Origin: Natronobacterium haloterrestre
GTDB taxonomy: Archaea; Halobacteriota; Halobacteria; Halobacteriales; Natrialbaceae
Assembly: GCF_900112205.1 (NCBI RefSeq)
Contig: NZ_FOKW01000005.1
Span: 124,001 to 188,000, forward strand
Reading direction: 5' to 3'
Length of the DNA stretch: 64,000 nt
The notes under the pieces: generated by a model
Databases searched by the model: none
Told to the model about the DNA's origin: nothing
What the model saw: the letters and a program-made list of their open reading frames with translations, nothing else
Shown: piece by piece, positions 55,315 through 62,815 of the stretch
Layout of the letters: the number at the start of each line of letters is the position of its first letter
How positions within the stretch are numbered: position 1 is the stretch's first letter
Position numbers and translations under genes: made by a program

Positions 55315-56160
55315 ATGGAAACCCCCTCGACGTCGACGTCCTCCTACCAGCGCGACGACGGGCCGGTACGGGCGACGCTCGTCGGCATCGGTCTGACCGT
55401 GTTCGGACTCCTCATGGCCAACGTCTTGACGACGCCGGCGTTCCTGTTCGATCCCGCCCTGCTCGAGGGGCTCGGGAACGGTTCGATCGCGGGCCGGACC
55501 CTCGCGCTGATCCTGAACTTCGTCGGGATGTTCCTGGCCGGCCTGCTCTACCTGCTGGCGACCGGCCGTGGGTTGGCGTGGATCGACCTGCGGATTCCGT
55601 CCCGACGCGACTGGAAGTACATCGTCGCCGGCGGCGTCGGCAGCCTCGTCTTCCTGTTCGCGTTCAACATCGTCACGACCCTGCTCGAGGTGTCGGCCGC
55701 CGAAAGCCAGATAATGGAGATCATCGGGGGAGACCAGACGATGATCCTGATCATGATCGTCGTCGTCTTCCTGTTCAACGCGCCGGCCGAGGAGTTCCTC
55801 TTCCGGAACGTGATACAGAAGCGGTTGTACGCCGCGTTCACCCGAATGCAGGCGGTCGTCGTGGCGAGTGTCATCTTCGCGCTCGTCCACTTCCCCATGT
55901 ACGTCGCCTTCGCCGACTCCCTCCTCTCGACGCTTGCGTCCCTGACGGTGATGTTCGGCGGCGCGCTCATTTTCGGCTACGTCTACGCGAAGACGGACAA
56001 CCTCCTGGTCCCGACGGCCGCCCACGCGGTGCTCAACGCCTTCCAGTTCACCGTCCTCTATCTCGCCATCGAGTACGGCATCGAGGAAGTGCAGGCCGAA
56101 CCGGCGACGCTGGCCGAGGTCGCCGACGCGGTCTGGACCGTCGCTGTAGCCCTGGCATAG
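55315..56160 (+). CDS. CPBP family intramembrane metalloprotease, copy 1
   Basis: A 281-residue membrane protein with about seven helices. Motif 1 is APAEEFLFRN (E159, E160, R164), motif 2 is VHFP (H192), and motif 3 AAHAVLNA (H237, N241), the CAAX-protease/bacteriocin-processing signature. It is a glutamic-type intramembrane protease; substrates are unknown. The start ATG 55315 is selected for family length. It is 113 bases after the LOV regulator on the same strand. A second CPBP gene lies at 57.7 kb. Confidence 0.9.
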   Translation: METPSTSTSSYQRDDGPVRATLVGIGLTVFGLLMANVLTTPAFLFDPALLEGLGNGSIAGRTLALILNFVGMFLAGLLYLLATGRGLAWIDLRIPSRRDWKYIVAGGVGSLVFLFAFNIVTTLLEVSAAESQIMEIIGGDQTMILIMIVVVFLFNAPAEEFLFRNVIQKRLYAAFTRMQAVVVASVIFALVHFPMYVAFADSLLSTLASLTVMFGGALIFGYVYAKTDNLLVPTAAHAVLNAFQFTVLYLAIEYGIEEVQAEPATLAEVADAVWTVAVALA

Positions 56161-56219
56161 CCCTCGAGTCCCCGACCGCTGTCCGTTCCTTTATTATTCG
56201 GCGCCGGTGAGAGAGGTGT

Positions 56220-56741
56220 ATGTCCCACGCGAAGGGCGACCGCCGCGAGCGGGAACTCGTCAACGAACTCGACGAGGCCGGCTTCGCGGTGATGCGAGCG
56301 CCTGCAAGCGGCTCCGCGACGGAACGCGAACTCCCAGACGTACTCGCCGGCGACGGCGAGACGTTCTACGCCATCGAGGCGAAATCGAGTTCGGGCGACC
56401 CCATCTACCTCTCCGGCGAGGAGGTCGAGGCACTGACCTACTTCGCGCAGAACTTCGGCGCGAAACCGCGCATCGGCGTCCGGTTCGACCGCGAGGACTG
56501 GTACTTCTTCCACCCCGCGGACCTCCACGTCACCGACGGCGGCAACTACCGGGTCAAGAAGGAGACCGCCCTGGCCGACGGCACCGACTTCCCCGAGTTC
56601 GTCGGCGACAGCGAGAAGGTCACTCTCGAGGAGGTCGGCGAGGACGGGGACGACGGCCACGACGAGGACGTCCTCAGGGTTCTGAACGCCGTGAAACAGG
56701 GGACGATGGAGATCGAGGAGGGGGCCGACCTGCTCGAGTGA
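56220..56741 (+). CDS. hjc: Archaeal Holliday junction resolvase Hjc
   Basis: A 173-residue nuclease that resolves four-way DNA junctions during recombination. Family motifs: [60 protein letters not shown], in which E10/E12, D40 and E52-A-K54 form the PD-(D/E)xK site. The C-terminal acidic region (about 125-173) is longer than in thermophile Hjc. It begins 59 bases after the CPBP gene on the same strand. Confidence 0.94.
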   Translation: MSHAKGDRRERELVNELDEAGFAVMRAPASGSATERELPDVLAGDGETFYAIEAKSSSGDPIYLSGEEVEALTYFAQNFGAKPRIGVRFDREDWYFFHPADLHVTDGGNYRVKKETALADGTDFPEFVGDSEKVTLEEVGEDGDDGHDEDVLRVLNAVKQGTMEIEEGADLLE

Positions 56742-56745
56742 CTAA

Positions 56746-57642
56746 CTATCGTCGAGCGTAGTCGACGACGTTACAGCGGTCGTCGACCACGAGTTCGAGG
56801 CGGTCTTCCTCGAACTCGAAGCCGAGTTCGAGACGCGGCGGCTCTTCGAGAAGCGCCGCGTCAGGGTCGAGCAACGGGGTGAGCTCCCAGATGTACGTCG
56901 TTCGGGGATCGAGACCGACGTCGAACAGCGTCGCGACGACGACAGGGTGACCGATCAGTACGATTCCCGCGTTCAGATGTGTCACGTCGCCACACTCCCG
57001 ACACTCGAACGTGACGTCCAGATCCGGATTGTGAGCGACCGGTTCGCGTGCCGACGCCGCGGTAAGCATTGCTTCGACCCGCCCTCGACACAGTTTGCAG
57101 AGGCCGCGATTCAACGCCTGGACGCGCAGTCGGAGATGATCGTTGATCGCACGCGGGACCGCTGGCGACTCGTGGCTCGCGAGAACGACGGGCGGGACCG
57201 GCAGCCGAAAAATAAGGCTCTCACAGGCCTCACACTCGAGGATACAGTGACCGTCCTCGTACCGGATCGTCACGGCCTCGTCACAGAATAGGCAGGAGCC
57301 GGCTTCGATGGTCTCGGCCTCGAGACGGTCAGCAGCCGTGTAACGTCCGGAGAGGACTGCTCCGATCACGTCTCGACCGGCAAACGTGAGGGCGTAGCCG
57401 CTGTCGACGGTCCGGACGAATGCCGGCGTCAGCCTGTCGAGGTGGTAACTGAACTTCCCCGAGTCGCGGGTGTCGACCCGTTTGAACAGGTCAGAAAACG
57501 CGAGTGTGTCCGACTCGGCCTCCCAGAGCCGCTGGAGAATCTCGAGTCGGAGTTCGTGTGCCAATAGCTCGAAGACATCCTCGAGTTCGCTCGCTACCGG
57601 ACCGTGTTCCGACACGGCGGAGAACACGTCGCGGAAGCTCAT
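56746..57642 (-). CDS. Winged-helix regulator with zinc-ribbon C-terminal half
   Basis: A 298-residue protein. An ArsR-like winged helix occupies about 15-95 (ELEDVFELLAHELRLEILQRLWEAESDTLAFSDLFKRVDTRDSGKFSYHLDRLTPAFV). The C-terminal part has Cys pairs CLFC, CILECEAC, CKLC and CREC, likely two zinc ribbons separated by a helical stretch. It is divergent from the CPBP gene at 57742, with an AT-rich region containing AGTTCAACTT between. It probably senses a signal through the zinc domain and regulates its own or the CPBP promoter. Start ATG 57642 is favoured. Confidence 0.8.
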   Translation of the reverse strand: MSFRDVFSAVSEHGPVASELEDVFELLAHELRLEILQRLWEAESDTLAFSDLFKRVDTRDSGKFSYHLDRLTPAFVRTVDSGYALTFAGRDVIGAVLSGRYTAADRLEAETIEAGSCLFCDEAVTIRYEDGHCILECEACESLIFRLPVPPVVLASHESPAVPRAINDHLRLRVQALNRGLCKLCRGRVEAMLTAASAREPVAHNPDLDVTFECRECGDVTHLNAGIVLIGHPVVVATLFDVGLDPRTTYIWELTPLLDPDAALLEEPPRLELGFEFEEDRLELVVDDRCNVVDYARR

Positions 57643-57675
57643 TAAGAGTTCTGGAGCGAGTCTACGCGGCAAAAG

Positions 57676-57700
57676 TGTCAATAGTTCAACTTAAATGCAG
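57676..57700. promoter_or_regulatory. AT-rich divergent promoter region with GTTCAAC dyad
   Basis: TCAATAGTTCAACTTAAATGC lies between two divergent genes. It holds a dyad AGTTCAACT and overlaps TATA-like words on both strands (CTTAAATG; ATTTAAGTT). A shared operator for the regulator and the CPBP gene is plausible. Confidence 0.45.
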
Positions 57701-57741
57701 CTCAGATGACACTTATCGTCGATCAGGGCCGAGATGTCGCC

Positions 57742-58770
57742 ATGGATTCGATCTCGAATTATCTGCGGGCGGTATTGTATGGGAGCCGAAATGATCGTCC
57801 GCGAGCGCTCTGGCGCGGGCTGGTTCCGTTTCTGGTCATGCTCGGACTGACGTTCGTCGGGATGACGGTGTACGTCTCAGTTGTGGGGTCGGTCGTCCGG
57901 GCCTGGGACCTGCCCTTCACCAGAAGCCACGACCTGTTCGTAGTGGGACTCATCGCGCTGGGGAGTTTCGGAGCGGCATTCCGGCTGGCAAAGCGTATCG
58001 ATCGCCGGGAGTACGTGGAGTACGGACTCGAGAACTCGTGCTCCTGGTGGACCGATCTCGTCGGCGGACTCCTGATCGGGTTCGGGATGGCTGCGATTCC
58101 GTCGATCGTCGGCGTCGCGCTTGGCTACGGAGAGGTGACAGAGGTTTTTCGAGCCGCCGCCGGCACCGGCGTAGTGGTACTGGGCGCGTTCTCGCTGTTC
58201 GGACTGCTCGTCAACGTCGTCGGCGAAGAACTCCTTTTTCGGAGCGTCATGCTCCAGAACTTCGCCGAGGGGATGGCTACCCGGTCGTACCCGACGACGG
58301 GCGCAGTGACGGTCGCCCTCGTGGGCAGTAGCGTCGTGTTCGGTCTGTATCATATCGTCTTCCAGGGCGGTGGCGGGTACGAGGGCCGCAGTCTCGCGCT
58401 CGTGATCTCGAGTGCGCTGTTCGGCCTCGTCTGGGGGATCGCGTACATGGGCACCGGAAAGATAGCACTCCCGCTCGGGATGCACCTCGGATACAACGTG
58501 ACGAATGGACTCGTGCTCTCTATCCCGCCGATGGCCGCGGATGCCACACTTCCGACGTTGGTCGTGGTCGGAGCGATCGAGGAATGGTTCTGGGAGTCGT
58601 ACGCACTCGTTGCCCTCCGAACGATCGTCGTACTCGGGTTGCTCTTCACGTGGCTCCTGGCCGTTCACGGACGCGTTCGAATCGTTGAGGACATCGCTGA
58701 CCCCGGCACTACTGGCAGAGCCTCACCGAAAGCGACCGACACCGCCGGTTCGGCTGGCGACGACGATTGA
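57742..58770 (+). CDS. CPBP family intramembrane metalloprotease, copy 2
   Basis: A 342-residue membrane protein (354 if started at ATG 57706). It has the three CPBP motifs: GEELLFRS (E162, E163, R167), GLYHIVF (H204) and GMHLGYNVTNG (H248, N252). The C-terminal tail (about 310-342) is polar and acidic. It is not closely similar to copy 1 in the helices, so it is a distinct paralogue. Start 57742 is chosen from the likely TATA position. Codon use and GC are lower than in adjacent genes, which suggests a separate history. Confidence 0.86.
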   Translation: MDSISNYLRAVLYGSRNDRPRALWRGLVPFLVMLGLTFVGMTVYVSVVGSVVRAWDLPFTRSHDLFVVGLIALGSFGAAFRLAKRIDRREYVEYGLENSCSWWTDLVGGLLIGFGMAAIPSIVGVALGYGEVTEVFRAAAGTGVVVLGAFSLFGLLVNVVGEELLFRSVMLQNFAEGMATRSYPTTGAVTVALVGSSVVFGLYHIVFQGGGGYEGRSLALVISSALFGLVWGIAYMGTGKIALPLGMHLGYNVTNGLVLSIPPMAADATLPTLVVVGAIEEWFWESYALVALRTIVVLGLLFTWLLAVHGRVRIVEDIADPGTTGRASPKATDTAGSAGDDD

Positions 58771-60606
58771 TCAGACGGTCGGGGCCGCCTCGAGGTCCTC
58801 GACCGAAATCGCCTCGTACCGGACGACCGCGTCGAACGCCTCGAGCGGGAACCGATCGCCGCTCGTGATCCCCCGCGCCTCCCGGTCTTCGAGTTCGTTC
58901 GCGACGAAGCGGGTGGCCACGAGCGCCAGTCGACCCTCGCCGTCCTCGATTTTCGCCTGTGCCTCAGCCAGCAACAGCGCCGCCGTGAAGACGTCGAAGA
59001 CGTAGTGTGCCAGCCGCTTTGCCGACAGCTGTGCGTAGTCGGCGTCCTCGCCCGCGAGCGTCACCAGCGCCGTCTCGAGGTCGTGGAACTCGGCCTCGAC
59101 CGTCTCGGCGGCGTCGGTAAGCGCCGGGTGGGTGACCGACGCGAGTCGCTCTTCGACGGCCTCTCGGAACGGTTCGTGGGCGTCCTCGCGCTCGAGGGCC
59201 CGGAGCACGTCCAGCGAGAGGATGTTCTCGGTGCCTTCCCAGATCGGCAGGACCTGGGCCTCCCGCAGGAGACGGTTGGTGACGAAGTCGTCGACGTAGC
59301 CGTTGCCGCCCTGGATCTCCATCGCGTAGGAGGCGGTGTCGACGGCCATCCGCGCGGTGCGGAGTTTGGCGACGGGGATCAGCAGGCGCATGAGCCGGTA
59401 GGCGTCCTCGGCGTCCGCTTCCGTATCCGCGCCCCGTTCGGCACGTTCCCGCTCGGAGAAGAGCCGCGCGGCCTCGAAGACGAACGCCGTCGCGGCCTCG
59501 TGATCGACGGCCATGTCCACCAGGTCCTCGCGCATCAGCGGGTACTGGTCGATCGTCTCGCCGAACGCCTCCCGGTTCGCGGCGTGGATCTTGCTCTCGA
59601 GCAGCGCCCGGCCCATGATCCCGCAAGAGGCCGCGGCGTTCGACAGCCGCTCTAAGTTCAGCATCTCGGTCATCTCCTTGAAGCCGCGTTCCTCCTCGCC
59701 GACGAGGTAGGCCTTCGCGCCCTCGAGTTCGACCTCCCCGGTCGGGACGGAGATCGTCCCGAGTTTGTCCTTGAGCCGCCGATAGCGTTGCTCGTTGACC
59801 GCGTCGGGGTCGAGGGGGCCGTTCTCGAGTCGGTCGCCCTTGGTCCACGGGCCGTCCGCCGCGTCTGGATCGGCGTGGGGAACGAGGAACATCGAGAGGC
59901 CGTCGGTCCCCTCGGGTGCGCCTTCGGTGCGGGCCAGCGCGAGCGTCCCCTCGGCGTCGATGTTCGAGCAGAACCACTTCTCGCCCGTGAGCCGCCAGCG
60001 GTCGGCCTCCTCGTCGTACTCCGCACGGGTCTCGGTCGCGCCGACGTCGCTGCCGCCTTGCTTCTCGGTGAGGAACATCGCGCCCTCGATCACTTCCTCG
60101 TAGTCGCGGCTGGTCAGTGCCTCGTAGTAGTCCGCGAGCGAGCCGTCGTCGAACTTCTCGAGGACGAGCGCCGCGCCCGCGGTCATCGCGACCGGGCAGT
60201 CGAAGCCGGGGTCCGCATACGAGAGCAAATACTGCATCGCGAGGTTGTGTGCGAGCGGCATCGGCTCGTCGCGACCCGGCGGAGCCTCGAACGCGTCGGC
60301 GACGATCCCGCGATCGTACGCGAGACGCTCGGTCTCGAGCAGTTCCGCGGGGTACCGGACGCGGTTCACGACGTCGCCGTGTTTGTCGTAGCTCTCGAGT
60401 TCGGGGCCGTGGTCGTCGACGTAGTCGGCGTTGTCGGCGATCGTGTGGCCGACGACGTCGCCGAACTCGGCGAGTCGTGGTTCGGCCCACTCGAACTCGT
60501 CGGCGGCGTAGATCCGCCGGAGTTCGCGCCGGATAGCGCGATCGAGGTCCCAGTAGTTGACGTGCCGTCCCTCCTCGAACTCGCCGTAGTCGATGGCCGA
60601 ACTCAT
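58771..60606 (-). CDS. AidB-like acyl-CoA dehydrogenase family protein
   Basis: A 611-residue flavoprotein. Motifs are MFLTEKQGGSDVGATETRA (FAD-binding loop), EKWFCSNIDAEG, MEIQGGNGYVDDFVTNRLLREAQVLPIWEGTENILSLDVLRAL, which match the AidB group (DNA-alkylation-response protein) rather than short-chain beta-oxidation enzymes. In bacteria AidB binds DNA and is thought to deal with alkylating agents; the archaeal role is unknown. The catalytic Glu of acyl-CoA dehydrogenases is not clearly seen. Start at ATG 60606 (MSSAIDYGEF). Confidence 0.85.
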   Translation of the reverse strand: MSSAIDYGEFEEGRHVNYWDLDRAIRRELRRIYAADEFEWAEPRLAEFGDVVGHTIADNADYVDDHGPELESYDKHGDVVNRVRYPAELLETERLAYDRGIVADAFEAPPGRDEPMPLAHNLAMQYLLSYADPGFDCPVAMTAGAALVLEKFDDGSLADYYEALTSRDYEEVIEGAMFLTEKQGGSDVGATETRAEYDEEADRWRLTGEKWFCSNIDAEGTLALARTEGAPEGTDGLSMFLVPHADPDAADGPWTKGDRLENGPLDPDAVNEQRYRRLKDKLGTISVPTGEVELEGAKAYLVGEEERGFKEMTEMLNLERLSNAAASCGIMGRALLESKIHAANREAFGETIDQYPLMREDLVDMAVDHEAATAFVFEAARLFSERERAERGADTEADAEDAYRLMRLLIPVAKLRTARMAVDTASYAMEIQGGNGYVDDFVTNRLLREAQVLPIWEGTENILSLDVLRALEREDAHEPFREAVEERLASVTHPALTDAAETVEAEFHDLETALVTLAGEDADYAQLSAKRLAHYVFDVFTAALLLAEAQAKIEDGEGRLALVATRFVANELEDREARGITSGDRFPLEAFDAVVRYEAISVEDLEAAPTV

Positions 60607-60744
60607 ACCGTGGTAATCCCCCACGAACGTCGATAAAACCGGGGTAAACAAACGGCCCGTCGGTGTTCGTCCGTTTCTCCGCGCGGTCGACCGCCCCGCT
60701 CCATGCGGGAAACTCTCATGATCCCCGGCGTCGTCTGCTCCCCT

Positions 60745-61119
60745 ATGACTTCGGACGACCGAACGACCGTCGAAGACGTCATGTCGACCCCGCTCGAGAC
60801 GATCGCGGCGGACGCGACGGTGATGGAAGCGACCAGTCGGATGCGGGAGAAGGACATCAACGCGCTCGTGGTCCGGACCACCCCGCGGGCGATAATCAGC
60901 AGTACTGACGTGCTCGATGCCGTCTCGGAAGGGAAAGACCCCACGAGCCTCGAGGTCGCGGACGTGATGACGACCGACGTCGAGACCGCCGCGCCGGACC
61001 TCTACATGGAGGAGGTCGCCGCGATGATGACCACCTACGGGATCAAACACCTCCCGGTCGTCGACGACGACTACGTGGGGATGGTCTCCTCGACGGACGT
61101 CACCGCGCACCTCTCGTAG
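60745..61119 (+). CDS. CBS-domain-pair protein
   Basis: A 124-residue protein consisting of a CBS pair. The repeats are VEDVMSTPLETIAADATVMEATSRMREKDINALVV and VADVMTTDVETAAPDLYMEEVAAMMTTYGIKHLPVV, each followed by the short S-S-T-D-V helix start. CBS pairs bind adenine nucleotides or SAM and report energy or metabolite state. The partner is unknown. Start ATG 60745; an in-frame ATG at 60703 is too far upstream of the domain. Confidence 0.9.
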   Translation: MTSDDRTTVEDVMSTPLETIAADATVMEATSRMREKDINALVVRTTPRAIISSTDVLDAVSEGKDPTSLEVADVMTTDVETAAPDLYMEEVAAMMTTYGIKHLPVVDDDYVGMVSSTDVTAHLS

Positions 61120-61125
61120 GCGCGG

Positions 61126-61776
61126 CTACCGCTTGCCGTCCGTGTCCGCGGCCTTCTCGAGTCGCGTCCGCGGGAAGACGTAGACCTTCAGCGACGAGGG
61201 GACGACGCCGTTGGGTTCGACGTTTGCATGCGGGTAGACCGCGCCGACGACCGGCACGTCGGGGTCGTAGTCCTCGTTCGTCCAGTAGTCGGCGACGGTC
61301 CGGTCGGCCGCCGGGATCTCGACCGCGTCGGCCCGGTACTCCGAGACGTCGACGACGGTGAGCCGATCGCCCGTCTCGCGGTCGACGACGGTATCGCCCG
61401 GGTAGATCGCGTGCTCGTCGCAGTAGGCCGGTTCGATCGCCTCGTCCTCGTCGACGAACACCGGCGCGTCGCAGTCGTGACACTCTAGCGCGATTTCGCC
61501 CGGCGGCGGCGTGCGTCCTTCGGTGATCTCGATGGCGACGCGACGGACGTGCTTGCACCGACCGCCGCGGAAGACGTGGTCGGGACAGGTACAGCGTCCG
61601 GCCTCGAGGTCGACGAGATAGGTGTTGTCGCTGGCGGATTCGACCTCGTAGAGTCCGTCGCCCAGCGGGAGCACCGACATCGGTTCGGTGCGGGCCCGAA
61701 GCGATCGCTGCTCGAGGCGGTCGACGTCGGGAGACGATACGGGAAGCGGTGCTTTCGGTGATGCTTTTGTTTTCAT
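61126..61776 (-). CDS. SWIM zinc-finger protein
   Basis: A 216-residue protein. The SWIM motif CxCx(n)CxH is seen as C62-T-C64 ... C74-K-H76 (RCTCPDHVFRGGRCKHVRRV). A second zinc site ECHDCDAPVFVDEDEAIEPAYCDEHA (about 95-120) follows. A C-terminal beta-rich domain (about 120-216) contains GDTVVDRETGDRLTVVDV and SSLKVYVFPR. SWIM domains bind DNA or protein; the role here is unknown. The start at ATG 61776 (MKTKASPKAPLP) keeps the polar N-terminal tail. Convergent with the CBS gene, 6 bases apart. Confidence 0.82.
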   Translation of the reverse strand: MKTKASPKAPLPVSSPDVDRLEQRSLRARTEPMSVLPLGDGLYEVESASDNTYLVDLEAGRCTCPDHVFRGGRCKHVRRVAIEITEGRTPPPGEIALECHDCDAPVFVDEDEAIEPAYCDEHAIYPGDTVVDRETGDRLTVVDVSEYRADAVEIPAADRTVADYWTNEDYDPDVPVVGAVYPHANVEPNGVVPSSLKVYVFPRTRLEKAADTDGKR

Positions 61777-61956
61777 GGATGCATCGGGGTGCTCGCAGTC
61801 GGTCGGCGGGCTATTCGACTTCACTAGGCACTCGAGCCCTATAACGGCCCCGCCGGGTGTTAGCGGGACTGTCCGTCCGGAATTCCGACCTGATTCGATC
61901 GGAACGCTCCGGATCGCCTCGGGAAGTTCTAAAGGGAGGACTCCGTTGACTCGGGT

Positions 61957-62562
61957 ATGGGACTGCTGGACGGACTCCGGGCCGCCCTCGGCCTCCGTGC
62001 CGAAGCCGACGCGAGCCGCGACGCCGACCCCGACGACCTGTTCGGGATGAGCACCGCCTACCTGACGATGGAGGCTGAACTCGGCTACGAGTCGGCCGAC
62101 GTCGGCGCGCTCTGTTTCTCCGGCGTCGACTCCCACAGCTTCCGGGAAACCGTCGACGAGGTCGAAGCCATCCTCGAGGCCGGACAGGACGAGACCGGCA
62201 CCGCGTTCTCGGTCTCCGAGGACGACCACGGCTACCACTGGGTCGTCCTCGAGGACGACGACCCCGAGGACCTGATCACGAGCATGCACTTCGCCGCGGA
62301 CACGTTCATCGAGCACGGCTACGGCTCGCGACTGCTCGCGGCGGTCTTCGCCTACAGGGGCCGTGACGGCCCTGCCTACTGGATCTACTCGTTCCGCCGA
62401 GGCGCGTACTACCCCTTCGCGCCTCGGTCCGGCCGGGAACGGGACTCCAGCGCGGAGTTCAAACTCGAGTCGGCGCTTGACGGCGAACTCGAGATCGAAC
62501 GCGACAAGGAGTACTGGTACCCGCTGTGGCCGAGCGCGAGCGGGACGCATCCCTGGGAGTGA
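61957..62562 (+). CDS. pspAB: PspA-associated protein PspAB
   Basis: A 201-residue protein starting MGLLDGLRAALGLR, with a core SADVGALCFSGVDSHSFRETVDEVEAIL, DDHGYHWVVLEDDDPEDLITSMHFAADTFIEHGYGSRLLAAVFAY and a C-terminal YWIYSFRRGAYYPFAP motif. This is the conserved PspAB pattern found near PspA in Actinobacteria and haloarchaea. I see no PspA gene in the window. A role in membrane-stress response is inferred from the name and family only. Confidence 0.8.
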   Translation: MGLLDGLRAALGLRAEADASRDADPDDLFGMSTAYLTMEAELGYESADVGALCFSGVDSHSFRETVDEVEAILEAGQDETGTAFSVSEDDHGYHWVVLEDDDPEDLITSMHFAADTFIEHGYGSRLLAAVFAYRGRDGPAYWIYSFRRGAYYPFAPRSGRERDSSAEFKLESALDGELEIERDKEYWYPLWPSASGTHPWE

Positions 62563-62784
62563 GAGGGAACCAAATTCTTTTGGAAGAGCTCGTATTACCC
62601 TGGGACCGGAAGGAGGAAGTACGGCAGGACGCCGACGCCACATCATCATCGCTGCGCCATACACAGCGGTCTTCGGTGCCTGCCGGGTTTTCCCCCTTCC
62701 GTTCCCCCTTCCGAACGACGTCCCCTCGAGCCCCGCGGCTCCGCAGTGGCCCGACGACCCCGTACGACGCCGGAGATCCGTTCC

Positions 62785-62790
62785 ATTATA
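62785..62790 (+). promoter_or_regulatory. TATA element for the PQQ-propeller gene
   Basis: ATTATA, 26 bases before GTG 62816. It supports the leaderless GTG start. Confidence 0.55.
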
Positions 62791-62815
62791 CCGATCCGAC
62801 GAGTAGCCCCGCGCA

